14,736 nt of DNA from an uncultured Bacteroidaceae bacterium (GCA_904501775.1 CAJGCJ010000036.1:1-14736); one strand, 5' to 3'; shown: positions 6,755 to 14,736, numbered from the stretch's first letter. Numbers and translations: made by a program. The notes: generated from the sequence alone by a model not told the origin.

Positions 6755-8632
6755 ATGAGAAAACTATTCTATCTGCTGTTGCTTACCTTGATGCCTATGG
6801 TAAGTAATGCACAAAAGGGGTTGACATTCGAGATTAAGGATGGTGATTTCTATGTTAACGGCAAAGCTACACCTATCCTGTCGGGCGAGATGCACTACCC
6901 ACGTATACCACATGAATACTGGCGCCACCGTCTACAGATGATGAAGGGCATGGGTCTTAACACCGTAGCCACATATGTATTCTGGAACATACACGAGACA
7001 GAGCCCGGCGTTTGGGATTTCGAAGGAAACAAAAACCTCGCCGAATACATCAAGATAGCAGCCGAAGAGGGCATGATGGTTATATTGCGCCCCGGTCCGT
7101 ATGTATGTGCCGAATGGGAATTCGGCGGATATCCTTGGTGGTTGCAGAATGTAGAGGGCATGGAAGTGCGCCGCGACAACGAGCAGTTCCTCAAACACAC
7201 AAAGCTGTATCTCGAGAGACTATATCAGGAGGTAGGACACCTTCAGTGCACAAATGGCGGTCCCATAATCATGGTACAGTGCGAGAATGAGTTCGGCTCA
7301 TACGTATCACAGCGAAGAGACATCTCTATTGAAGACCACCGCCGCTATAATGCAAAGATCAAGCAGCAGCTGTCAGATGTTGGTTTCAACGTACCACTGT
7401 TCACCTCGGACGGCAGCTGGTTGTTCGAAGGCGGATGCACTCCCGGAGCACTCCCCACAGCGAACGGCGAGAGCAACATCACAGTGCTTAAAGACTCGGT
7501 TAACAAATACCACGGTGGCGAGGGCCCATATATGGTTGCCGAGTTCTATCCCGGATGGCTTGCACACTGGGCCGAGCCACACCCCGATGTTTCGGACAGC
7601 GAGATTGCACGCCAGACAGAGGAATATCTAAAGAACGATGTATCGATAAACTATTACATGGTACATGGCGGAACAAACTTCGCCTTCACAAGCGGAGCCA
7701 ACTACGACCGTCGCCGCGACATACAGCCCGACCTCACAAGCTACGACTATGACGCGCCTATCAGCGAGGCCGGATGGGTTACAGAGAAGTACGATTCTAT
7801 CCGTAACGTAATAAAGAAGTATGTAAAATATGACATACCCGAAGCACCTGCACAGATACCCCTCATCGAGATTCCTTCAATCAGCCTCGACAAGGTGGCA
7901 GACGTGCTTGCCTACGCAGAGCGTCTTGACGGCAAGAGCAACATCACTCCACTTACCTTTGAGCAGTTAGGACAGGGCTATGGCTATGTGCTCTACACAC
8001 GCCGTTTCAACCAGCCCATCAGCGGCACACTCTCAATCCCCGGCTTGCGCGACTATGCTGTAGTATACATAGACGGCGAACAGATTGGCGTGCTCAACCG
8101 TAACACACAGACCTATGACATCGACATTGAAATACCATTCAATGCCACATTGCAGATTCTTGTCGAGAACATGGGACGTATAAACTATGGCGACGAGATT
8201 GTGAACAACAACAAGGGTATCATAAGCCCTGTCACCATAAACGATCAAGAGATTATGGGCAATTGGGAAATGTTCGGACTGCCAATGAGCGAGATGCCCG
8301 AACTCTCAAAGATGGGACGTGCTGCAGCTAAGAACAGCCCCAGCATCGCCAAGAGACTAAGCGGATGCCCCGTTCTTTACGAAGGCACATTTACACTCGA
8401 CGAAACAGGTGACACCTTCATTGACATGAGCGCATGGGGAAAAGGTATCGTATTTGTAAACGGCCACAATCTGGGACGTTTCTGGCAGGTTGGTCCTCAG
8501 CAGACACTCTACTTGCCCGGAGTGTGGTTGAACAAGGGTGAAAACAAGATTGTGATATTCGAGCAGCTCAACGAAACTCCTCAAACCACAGTAAGCACAA
8601 TAAAGAAACCCATACTCGACGACCTCAGATAA
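6755..8632 (+). CDS. Secreted GH35 beta-galactosidase
   Basis: The 625-residue protein is a glycoside hydrolase family 35 enzyme, which removes terminal beta-linked galactose from sugars with retention of configuration. Residues 1-19 form a signal peptide (basic start, leucine-rich core) with likely cleavage after VSNA. There is no lipobox cysteine, so a periplasmic location is likeliest. The catalytic domain spans about 22-345. The acid/base is E179 in the QCENEFGS motif and the nucleophile is E263 in VAEFYPGW. Upstream YPRIP and GPYVCAEWEFGGYP motifs are typical of GH35. The C-terminal part (about 380-610) would form the beta-sandwich domains and ends near the family motif VNGHNLGRFWQVGPQQTLYLP. 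No SusC/SusD pair or other glycan enzyme is in the window, so the natural substrate cannot be inferred from context. Confidence 0.92.
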   Translation: MRKLFYLLLLTLMPMVSNAQKGLTFEIKDGDFYVNGKATPILSGEMHYPRIPHEYWRHRLQMMKGMGLNTVATYVFWNIHETEPGVWDFEGNKNLAEYIKIAAEEGMMVILRPGPYVCAEWEFGGYPWWLQNVEGMEVRRDNEQFLKHTKLYLERLYQEVGHLQCTNGGPIIMVQCENEFGSYVSQRRDISIEDHRRYNAKIKQQLSDVGFNVPLFTSDGSWLFEGGCTPGALPTANGESNITVLKDSVNKYHGGEGPYMVAEFYPGWLAHWAEPHPDVSDSEIARQTEEYLKNDVSINYYMVHGGTNFAFTSGANYDRRRDIQPDLTSYDYDAPISEAGWVTEKYDSIRNVIKKYVKYDIPEAPAQIPLIEIPSISLDKVADVLAYAERLDGKSNITPLTFEQLGQGYGYVLYTRRFNQPISGTLSIPGLRDYAVVYIDGEQIGVLNRNTQTYDIDIEIPFNATLQILVENMGRINYGDEIVNNNKGIISPVTINDQEIMGNWEMFGLPMSEMPELSKMGRAAAKNSPSIAKRLSGCPVLYEGTFTLDETGDTFIDMSAWGKGIVFVNGHNLGRFWQVGPQQTLYLPGVWLNKGENKIVIFEQLNETPQTTVSTIKKPILDDLR

Positions 8633-8644
8633 AAAAGTATTACC

Positions 8645-8692
8645 TATATAAATATAGCAGCCCGCCAAATGGTAGGTTGCTATATTTATATA
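8645..8692. terminator. Bidirectional terminator hairpin between the GH35 gene and fmt
   Basis: Bases 8645-8662 pair with 8675-8692 over 18 positions with one G-U pair; the core is ATAGCAGCC facing GGTTGCTAT and the loop is 12 bases. It starts 12 bases after the beta-galactosidase stop and ends 10 bases before the fmt stop on the other strand. The outer stem is A/U only and there is no long U run, so it is a moderate rather than a classic terminator. Confidence 0.6.
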
Positions 8693-8702
8693 CCGACAAG
8701 TA

Positions 8703-9692
8703 CTATTTCACGATACTCATTCCCGTCATGTTGAATCCGCGCAACAGTTCGGCAACAGCCATTCGCTTCTTACCGGGCAGCTGCACAGACAACAGATTTA
8801 TATATCCGCCAACAACTGCCACCTTGATATAGCTCTTTCCGTCTGTAAGCAGAGAGCCGCACTCCCTATCGTGTGCAGCCTGCTCCATTCCGGTCTCATA
8901 CACCTTAATTGAATATACAGCACCGTCAGCAGCGGAAATCTCGGTCCACGCTGCAGGATAGGGCGACATGCCTCTTATAAAATCGTATACTTGCTGCAGG
9001 CTCTTGTTCCAATCAATACGACAGGTATCACGGAAAATCTTTGGAGCCGGACGCAATTCATCCACGCTCTTGAAAAGAGACTCCTGCGGCAAAGCCTTAG
9101 CCTCGCCACGCACAATCAGTTCCACCGTGCGCAACACGGTAGAGCCACCTGTCAGCATCAACTTATCGTGCAGAGTTCCTGCTGTGTCATCGACAGCAAT
9201 ATCAACTACATCCTGCTGAATAATATCACCTGTATCAATCTCGTGCTTCAGGAAGAATGTCGTCACACCACTCTGCTTGTCGCCATTTATTATAGCCCAG
9301 TTTATTGGAGCTGCGCCACGATATTGAGGCAGCAAAGAAGCATGCAGATTGAATGTTCCCAAACGGGGCATATCCCACACACTCTCGGGCAACATCCTGA
9401 ATGCCACTACAATCTGCAAGTCGGCTTTCCACTGTGCAAGAGCACCAAGGAACTCTGCATCCTTAAGCGAAACAGGCTGCAGCAGAGGCAAACCACACTC
9501 AACGGCATACTCCTTGACAGGACTCATGAGCATCTGTGTTCCACGCTTGTTAATAACCTTATCGGGCATGGTAACAACGCCCACCACCTCATATCCACAA
9601 TCAGCGTCGGTCTGTTGGCGTTCCATAAGACGACGCAAGGGCTCAACCGCGAAATCGGGTGTACCCAGATATACTATTCTTATTTTTTCCAT
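8703..9692 (-). CDS. fmt: Methionyl-tRNA formyltransferase
   Basis: The 329-residue enzyme transfers a formyl group from 10-formyltetrahydrofolate to the methionine on initiator tRNA, allowing normal bacterial initiation. The N-terminal Rossmann domain (about 3-205) begins IRIVYLGTPDFAV and carries the catalytic triad N115, H117 and D153 in NLHASLLPQYRGAAP and HEIDTGDI. The C-terminal OB-fold domain starts at about 220 and ends GFNMTGMSIVK. Length is normal. The ATG at 9692 places the family motif at the N-terminus; the frame open further upstream only runs into the clc gene. It begins 4 bases after the clc stop and is the last gene of the operon, ending in TAG just before a terminator hairpin. 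Confidence 0.95.
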   Translation of the reverse strand: MEKIRIVYLGTPDFAVEPLRRLMERQQTDADCGYEVVGVVTMPDKVINKRGTQMLMSPVKEYAVECGLPLLQPVSLKDAEFLGALAQWKADLQIVVAFRMLPESVWDMPRLGTFNLHASLLPQYRGAAPINWAIINGDKQSGVTTFFLKHEIDTGDIIQQDVVDIAVDDTAGTLHDKLMLTGGSTVLRTVELIVRGEAKALPQESLFKSVDELRPAPKIFRDTCRIDWNKSLQQVYDFIRGMSPYPAAWTEISAADGAVYSIKVYETGMEQAAHDRECGSLLTDGKSYIKVAVVGGYINLLSVQLPGKKRMAVAELLRGFNMTGMSIVK

Positions 9693-9696
9693 TTTA

Positions 9697-11484
9697 TCAA
9701 TCAGAAGTAAAATCGAGCAATGTCTTTCTATATGCAGTAAATATTGCCGACTTTGAGATAAAGCCGATATATTCACCCGAAGTATTTTCTACCGGCAGAT
9801 TCCATGCACCGGTCTCTTCGAACTTACGCATTACAGCCTCCATAGGCTCTTCTATATTCAGACGCACAGGAACGTCACGCATCAGCTTCACCACAGTAAA
9901 ACGGTGGTATAGTTCCTGTCTGAACATCATGTGGCGTATGTCATCGAGGTAGACAATTCCTACCAAACGCTGCGCTGCATTCACGACAGGGAAGATATTT
10001 CGCTTGGTCTTTGCCACCACCGAAGTCAATGCCCCCAAATCCATATCGGGGTCTATCTTCATAAAGTTCTTTTCAATGACATCCTCAACCTTAAGAATCG
10101 TAAGCACAGCTTGGTCCTTATGATGGGTTATCAGTTCGCCACGCTGCGCCAGACGTATTGCATAGATATTATTATTGTCAAATATACGCACTGTAAGATA
10201 CGAGCACACCGAAACAATCATCAAAGGCAGGAAAAGCGCATAACCACCGGTAAGCTCGGCAATAAGGAAGACACCCGTTAGCGGAGCATGAAAGACACCC
10301 GACATCAATGCCGCCATTCCGAACAGAGCAAAATTCTTATCGGGGAGCACCTCACCGAATCCGAACATATTGCATATTCCGGCAAACAGATAACCCGAGA
10401 TACATCCCAAGAAGAGGCTGGGAGCAAATATACCGCCACATCCGCCGCCACAGTTAGTTGCAGTAGAGGCAAAAGCCTTGAATATCACTATCAGCAACAT
10501 GTAGAGGAAAAGCAGTCTCGCATGGCCGTAGAAGAGCGAATTGTTAAGAATGACATCGGCCGAAGAGCCGTTTATAAGATGGTTAATCATATCATATCCC
10601 TCACCGTACAATGGCGGGAACAGGAATATGAGAACACTGAGCACAGTACCGCCCAACGCCAGTTTCACATAAGGATTCTTGAATCGGCGAAAAAACTGCT
10701 CGACATTGGCTGTGACATGGGTAAAATAGAGCGATACAAGTCCACAGACAACTCCCAACATCATCACATAGGGAACACGCGATACACTGAAAGCATCATC
10801 AAGCTGGAAGTGGAACATTGCATCTGTGCCTGTCAACAGATATGAGATGGTTACAGCTGTAACACTCGAAATGAGCAACGGCAGCAGGGACGACATTGTA
10901 AGGTCGAGCATAAGCACCTCAAGGGTGAATACCAATCCGGCAATGGGAGCCTTGAAGATTCCCGACACTGCACCGGCTGCACCACAACCTATGAGCAGCA
11001 TCATAACCTTCTGGTCCATTTTAAAGAAGCTCGCAAGGTTGGAGCCTATCGCCGAGCCGGTAAACACAATAGGCGACTCGGCACCCACCGAACCACCGAA
11101 ACCGATGGTAACACCACTGGCAATGAGTGACGACCACATATTATGCCTCTTTATCTTACCCTGCCTGCGCGATATAGAATAAAGCACCTTAGTCACACCA
11201 TGGCTTATATCATCGCGCACCACATTACGAATAAAGAGTCCTGTTATGAAGATACCCACTACAGGGTATATAAGATAGAGCCAGTTAAAAGTTTCGGTAG
11301 AGAAACTGCCCGTAAGCATATGTTGAATGAATTCAATTATATGCTTGAGGACAAAAGCTGCCAGCGAAGAGATTACACCCACAAGAAAACTCAGAATCAG
11401 TATGAACTGACTCTGTGGTACATGTTTCTCGCGCCATTCAATGAACAGCTCGAGCGGACTCTTTCGCGCATCTTTCTTCATCAT
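9697..11484 (-). CDS. CLC-family chloride channel/transporter with C-terminal CBS domains
   Basis: The 595-residue protein has an N-terminal CLC membrane domain (about 25-445, roughly ten or more hydrophobic helices) and two CBS domains (about 464-590) that usually sense adenine nucleotides. The gating glutamate is E136 in GSVGAESP. The third ion-path motif is GGIFAP (350-355), and the selectivity tyrosine is Y441 in NNNIYAI. Two ion-path positions differ from E. coli ClcA: the GSGIPE motif reads SHGVTK (94-99), putting His where the chloride-coordinating serine sits. The internal proton glutamate (E203 of ClcA) is V190 in FTLEVL, the pattern seen in animal chloride channels such as ClC-0. 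It may be a channel or an unusual exchanger; sequence cannot decide. The ATG overlaps the stop of the upstream tsaC-like gene (ATGA, 11481-11484). A second ATG follows immediately and could also serve. Confidence 0.92.
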   Translation of the reverse strand: MMKKDARKSPLELFIEWREKHVPQSQFILILSFLVGVISSLAAFVLKHIIEFIQHMLTGSFSTETFNWLYLIYPVVGIFITGLFIRNVVRDDISHGVTKVLYSISRRQGKIKRHNMWSSLIASGVTIGFGGSVGAESPIVFTGSAIGSNLASFFKMDQKVMMLLIGCGAAGAVSGIFKAPIAGLVFTLEVLMLDLTMSSLLPLLISSVTAVTISYLLTGTDAMFHFQLDDAFSVSRVPYVMMLGVVCGLVSLYFTHVTANVEQFFRRFKNPYVKLALGGTVLSVLIFLFPPLYGEGYDMINHLINGSSADVILNNSLFYGHARLLFLYMLLIVIFKAFASTATNCGGGCGGIFAPSLFLGCISGYLFAGICNMFGFGEVLPDKNFALFGMAALMSGVFHAPLTGVFLIAELTGGYALFLPLMIVSVCSYLTVRIFDNNNIYAIRLAQRGELITHHKDQAVLTILKVEDVIEKNFMKIDPDMDLGALTSVVAKTKRNIFPVVNAAQRLVGIVYLDDIRHMMFRQELYHRFTVVKLMRDVPVRLNIEEPMEAVMRKFEETGAWNLPVENTSGEYIGFISKSAIFTAYRKTLLDFTSD

Positions 11485-12053
11485 TCCCTTATTATGGTAA
11501 CCGTACCGTTTTCTTTAAGCTTTATTATACTTGAAGACTTTGGACTGCCCTTCTCCAATTGCTTATAGTTGACAACATAATCTACTGCATCAATAATCTC
11601 GGGGCTTATCTCGGCAAAGAAACGGGGAGTAGGCTCACCGCTAACATTTGCCGATGTTGACACCACTGCCTTTTGGAAGCGGTAGCAAAGCTCTTTAGAA
11701 AAGAGTTCCGAAGTGACACGTATTCCAACGCTTCCATCCTCGGCTATAAGGTTAGGAGCCAAATTACGTGCGCCGTCATATATTATTGTAAGCGGCTTAT
11801 CGGTAAGCTCAATAAGGTCCCATGCCACCATAGGCACGTTGGCAACATATCTGCTTATTCTGTCGGCACTATCCACCAAAAGCAGAAGAGCCTTGTTGTC
11901 GGCACGACGCTTAATCTCATATACGCGCTTTACAGCCTCAGCATTTGTTGCATCGCATCCGATACCCCAGACTGTATCAGTAGGATAAAGTATTACCCCA
12001 CCCTTGCGCATCACCTCGACACATTTTTTAGCTTCATCGGCAATTGTACCCAT
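11481..12053 (-). CDS. L-threonylcarbamoyladenylate synthase, TsaC/YwlC type
   Basis: The 190-residue protein is a single-domain YrdC/Sua5-type enzyme. It makes threonylcarbamoyl-AMP from threonine, bicarbonate and ATP, the first step of the universal t6A37 tRNA modification. Visible signatures are YPTDTVWGIG (23-32), KRRADNKALLL (48-58), the STSANVSG loop (132-139) and SSSIIKL near 173. No C-terminal Sua5 domain follows, so it is the short TsaC/YwlC form. The ATG at 12053 lies 2 bases after the prfC stop, and its own stop overlaps the clc start by 4 bases, so it is translationally tied to both neighbours. I leave the symbol blank because tsaC and ywlC naming cannot be decided from sequence. 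Confidence 0.92.
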   Translation of the reverse strand: MGTIADEAKKCVEVMRKGGVILYPTDTVWGIGCDATNAEAVKRVYEIKRRADNKALLLLVDSADRISRYVANVPMVAWDLIELTDKPLTIIYDGARNLAPNLIAEDGSVGIRVTSELFSKELCYRFQKAVVSTSANVSGEPTPRFFAEISPEIIDAVDYVVNYKQLEKGSPKSSSIIKLKENGTVTIIRE

Positions 12054-12055
12054 AC

Positions 12056-13633
12056 TTAAAACTCGCTTGTGAAGTGGAACTTGATACTCTTGAAATCATT
12101 CTGCGCCATTTGCAGCACATACGCGCTATCGGCAAGGAAGACATCGCGGCCGTCAATATCCTTAGCCATATACTGGTATTTGCGACGTTTGAAATTCTCG
12201 AGTTCCTCGGCATCGTCACTCTCAATCCAGCATGCCTTGTAGAGATTGACAGGCTCCCAACGGCATTTGGCATTATACTCGTTCTCTATACGATACTGTA
12301 TGACCTCGAACTGCAGCTGACCGACCGTACCAATGAGCTTACGCCCGTTATGCTGGTTGACAAACAACTGTGCCACACCCTCGCCCATCAGCTGGTCGAT
12401 ACCCTTCGCCAACTGCTTTGTCTTCATAGGATCGGCATTCTCGATATATTTGAACATCTCGGGCGAGAAACTGGGCAGGCCCTTGAAATGCAGCATTTCG
12501 CCCTCGGTAAGGGTATCTCCAATCTTGAAGTTACCAGTATCGGGCAAACCTATGATATCGCCGGGATAGGCCTCGTCGATAGTACTCTTGCGCTGTGCCA
12601 TAAACTGTGTTGGCGAAGAGAAACGGAAATCCTTACCCAATCTTATGTGACGATAGGGAGCGTTTCTCACGAACTTGCCCGAACATATCTTGCAGAAAGC
12701 CACGCACGAGCGGTGGTTGGGGTCAATATTCGCTGTAATTTTAAATATAAAACCTGTAAACTTGGCATCCTCGGGATTCACAGTTCGCTCTACAGCCTGT
12801 ACAGGACGGGGACTCGGAGCAATCTTCACGAAACAGTCGAGCAGTTCCTGAACACCGAAATTATTGAGTGCCGAACCAAAGAATACGGGAGCGACCTTTG
12901 CGTCCAGATAATCCTGCACATTGAACTCGGGATATACACCGTCTACCAGTTCAAGGTCGGCACGCAACTGCTCAGCCTGCTCCTGTCCAATGCTCTCATC
13001 GAGTTTTTCGCTATTTATATCAACCTCGAATTTCTCGGTAACACGTTGCTTGTTGGGAGTAAACAGATTCAGTTTCTGCTCGTAGATATTATACACGCCC
13101 TTGAAACGCGCACCTTGGTCGATAGGCCAGCTCAATGGACGCACCGCAATCTGCAACTCGCTCTCGAGCTCATCCAACAAATCAAACGGGTCGCGTCCTT
13201 CGCGGTCCATCTTATTTACATACACGATAACAGGAGTGTTGCGCATGCGGCACACTGCCATCAGCTTGCGTGTCTGAGTCTCTACACCCTTGGCACAGTC
13301 TACAACAATAATAACACTGTCCACTGCCGTAAGGGTACGGAATGTATCCTCGGCAAAGTCTTGGTGACCCGGAGTATCAAGGATATTTATCTTATATCCC
13401 TCGTAGTCGAACTCCATAACAGATGTTGTAACCGAAATACCGCGCTGTTTCTCAATCTCCATCCAGTCCGATGTCGCAGTCTTCTTTATCTTGTTCGATT
13501 TTACCGCACCGGCAACCTGTATCTGTCCACCAAAAAGCAGCAGTTTTTCGGTAAGTGTGGTTTTACCGGCATCCGGGTGCGACACAATAGCAAATGTTCT
13601 TCTTCTGGCAATCTCTTCGTGTATGTTATTCAT
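12056..13633 (-). CDS. prfC: Peptide chain release factor 3
   Basis: The 525-residue GTPase removes RF1/RF2 from the ribosome after peptide release. All G motifs are canonical: SHPDAGKT (18-25), RGIS in switch I (64-67), DTPGH (86-90, with catalytic His90) and NKMD (140-143). This contrasts with the altered motifs of the EF-G paralog in the same window. The RF3-specific tail GTVGQLQFEVIQYRIENEY is present and length is typical. The ATG at 13633 follows an A/G-rich stretch (AGAAAAAAGAGAA) that is a plausible ribosome site. The gene contains no TTA, CTA or TCA codon, which leaves a long antisense frame. It lies between a DUF4924 gene and the tsaC-like gene, which starts 2 bases after its stop. 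Confidence 0.95.
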   Translation of the reverse strand: MNNIHEEIARRRTFAIVSHPDAGKTTLTEKLLLFGGQIQVAGAVKSNKIKKTATSDWMEIEKQRGISVTTSVMEFDYEGYKINILDTPGHQDFAEDTFRTLTAVDSVIIVVDCAKGVETQTRKLMAVCRMRNTPVIVYVNKMDREGRDPFDLLDELESELQIAVRPLSWPIDQGARFKGVYNIYEQKLNLFTPNKQRVTEKFEVDINSEKLDESIGQEQAEQLRADLELVDGVYPEFNVQDYLDAKVAPVFFGSALNNFGVQELLDCFVKIAPSPRPVQAVERTVNPEDAKFTGFIFKITANIDPNHRSCVAFCKICSGKFVRNAPYRHIRLGKDFRFSSPTQFMAQRKSTIDEAYPGDIIGLPDTGNFKIGDTLTEGEMLHFKGLPSFSPEMFKYIENADPMKTKQLAKGIDQLMGEGVAQLFVNQHNGRKLIGTVGQLQFEVIQYRIENEYNAKCRWEPVNLYKACWIESDDAEELENFKRRKYQYMAKDIDGRDVFLADSAYVLQMAQNDFKSIKFHFTSEF

Positions 13634-13654
13634 TGATTCTCTTTTTTCTGTTAA

Positions 13655-14212
13655 TTAAACTTCTTCGCTTTCAAGATCGAGCCGTCCCGCCTCCTCTTCA
13701 CTGTAATAGAGCGAAAGCATTGATATGAATTTTGTTATCTCGGCTGTAGCAGCCAATGTCTCTTCGTTAATTGTCCTATGCTGCAGCTTCATCATCCACA
13801 CCATATACAATGCATCGAAACAGTTCTCCAATTCACTCTTCTCGCGTCCGTTGCTCTTGTTACGAAACTCCACGATGTAGGGCAGAACCTTATAGTAGGC
13901 CGCTGTATAAAAGGGCACCTTAGGTGATTTCAGCAGTCGCAGATGCAAATCGGTGAGCATTATTATCACATTCCTGTTTATCTGCAGATGCCCATTTTCC
14001 TTCACATCCTCGATGTTCATCATCTCTATAAGATTCTCATACCACTCTGTAAGCTCCCTCTTTTGCTCTTCAGCGAGGTTATACGACTCAACAAGAGAAC
14101 TTTTCACTTTCTCTATTGACAAATCATTGGCACGCAGCAGGTCCTCAACCTGCCACATATATAACAGATACTCTGCTATATTCTTTTTTCTTAGTTCGCG
14201 TGATACAAACAA
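13655..14212 (-). CDS. DUF4924 family protein, probable TTG start
   Basis: The 185-residue protein begins FVSRELRKKNIAEYLLYMWQ after its start codon and is predicted mostly helical, with an acidic C-terminus. It resembles the Bacteroidetes DUF4924 family, whose function is unknown. I chose the TTG at 14210-14212 because it gives the family's usual start (M-F-V-x-x-E-L-R-K-K-N-I-A-E-Y) and lies 11 bases after the stop of the upstream LysE-type gene. The in-frame ATG at 14317 would overlap that gene by 94 bases and add a non-family N-terminus. The next internal ATG (in LLYMWQ) would delete the conserved first helix. It is followed 21 bases later by prfC and is presumably co-transcribed with it. 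Confidence 0.72.
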   Translation of the reverse strand: MFVSRELRKKNIAEYLLYMWQVEDLLRANDLSIEKVKSSLVESYNLAEEQKRELTEWYENLIEMMNIEDVKENGHLQINRNVIIMLTDLHLRLLKSPKVPFYTAAYYKVLPYIVEFRNKSNGREKSELENCFDALYMVWMMKLQHRTINEETLAATAEITKFISMLSLYYSEEEAGRLDLESEEV

Positions 14213-14223
14213 AACAAAAAATA

Positions 14224-14736
14224 TTAGTGGAAAGAATAAATTCCGGTAAGCAACAGTACCGCGCTTATGAACGAAGCCAAAATAACCACAGCTCCAATTA
14301 CGCGGTTGATTATCCAAATACCGCGCACATTAAAACGCGCACGTAATTTATTTACTACGAATGTTATGAACAGCCACCACAGCATAGCTCCACCAAAGAT
14401 AGAGAGATAACCTATACACTGCTGGTAATAGGGCTGTTCGGGAAGCATGAACTTAAGGGGTGTAAACATTGCCATAAAGAGCAGAATGATAAGCGGATTA
14501 GACAATGTTATAAAGAAGCCTGTAACGCAGTTCTGCACAAGACTGCTCTTGTTACGACTTACCGGGCGTGTATTCTGCGCAGGATTGCTGCGATATGTAT
14601 ATATACCGAACACGAGCAGCAGAACAGAACCCACCAGCTGCAGAACAAACAGATTGGTCTCGTTATGAATAAAATCATAGATAAAAGACAATCCATAGCC
14701 TGTTATGAGAGCATATATGATGTCGCTTATTGCAGC
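14224..14736 (-). CDS. LysE/RhtB-family membrane transporter, 5' end outside window
   Basis: The reverse strand from the right edge is open without interruption to TAA at 14224, giving 170 visible residues; the first part of the gene is missing. The visible part begins with a LysE-type segment (AAISDIIYALITGYG), then has four further hydrophobic helices. It includes the family motif NP in GFFITLSNPLIILLF. LysE/RhtB proteins export amino acids or small metabolites; the substrate is unknown here. A TTG at 14691 could be taken for a start, but the family-like sequence continues upstream of it, so the true start is beyond 14736. It is the first visible gene of the long minus-strand operon. Confidence 0.8.
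   Translation of the reverse strand, partial: AAISDIIYALITGYGLSFIYDFIHNETNLFVLQLVGSVLLLVFGIYTYRSNPAQNTRPVSRNKSSLVQNCVTGFFITLSNPLIILLFMAMFTPLKFMLPEQPYYQQCIGYLSIFGGAMLWWLFITFVVNKLRARFNVRGIWIINRVIGAVVILASFISAVLLLTGIYSFH

Noticed and set aside
8991..9710. 239-codon plus-strand frame opposite fmt, and a similar one at 9349-9756
   Set aside because: Both lie inside fmt, which has clear catalytic motifs. The antisense translations are Cys/His/Gln-rich with no family resemblance.
9693..9776. 28-codon N-terminal extension of fmt
   Set aside because: It runs into the end of clc in another frame and adds residues before the conserved IRIVYLGTPDFAV start.
12044..13636. 530-codon open frame on the plus strand opposite prfC
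   Set aside because: It is exactly codon-aligned with prfC and exists because prfC lacks TTA, CTA and TCA codons. The translation has no recognisable domain, while prfC has all RF3 motifs.
1..14736. CRISPR array, insertion sequence, prophage, tRNA or rRNA
   Set aside because: No regularly spaced repeats, transposase or integrase frames, flanking inverted repeats or tRNA-like cloverleaf were seen on reading both strands. All long genes are accounted for by housekeeping or metabolic families.

Overview
The window looks like an ordinary chromosomal segment of a Bacteroidales bacterium (Bacteroides/Prevotella-like; species not resolvable). The evidence is family content: RprX/RprY two-component proteins, a divergent second EF-G of the Bacteroides EF-G2 type, a DUF4924 protein and a secreted GH35 beta-galactosidase. 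Regulatory style agrees. Several genes are preceded by the Bacteroidetes -7 element TAnnTTTG, one of them with a well-spaced -33 TTTG, and start codons follow A-rich stretches rather than strong Shine-Dalgarno sites.

Left part (1-3165). The 5' end of rpsF (ribosomal protein S6) runs off the left edge on the minus strand from a good promoter. A 59-residue two-helix membrane protein of unknown function lies on the plus strand. It converges on rprY across a perfect 60-bp palindrome that can act as a two-way terminator. rprX (sensor kinase) and rprY (response regulator) form a minus-strand operon, kinase first, with 6 bases between them. Upstream of rprX is a 321-base spacer holding two hairpins and a candidate promoter.

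Middle part (3166-8700). fusA2, an EF-G paralog whose GTPase motifs are all altered, is on the minus strand and diverges from hemW, a radical-SAM/heme chaperone family protein. hemW is followed by a GH35 beta-galactosidase with a signal peptide and its own candidate -7 element. A bidirectional terminator hairpin separates this gene from the converging operon on its right.

Right part (8701-14736). Six minus-strand genes are packed tightly in transcription order: a LysE-family transporter (5' end outside the window), a DUF4924 protein probably started at TTG, prfC (release factor 3), a TsaC/YwlC-type threonylcarbamoyl-AMP synthase, a CLC chloride channel/transporter with CBS domains, and fmt (methionyl-tRNA formyltransferase). 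Gaps are 21 bases or fewer and one junction is a 4-base ATGA overlap, so one transcript is likely. Three of the six genes serve translation (termination, tRNA t6A modification, initiator-tRNA formylation). Together with rpsF and fusA2 this gives the window a translation theme.

I did not find a clearly new system, mobile element, CRISPR array, tRNA or rRNA. The most interesting items are the EF-G paralog without the normal GTPase residues, the CLC protein with a channel-type residue at the proton-glutamate position, and the perfect palindrome.
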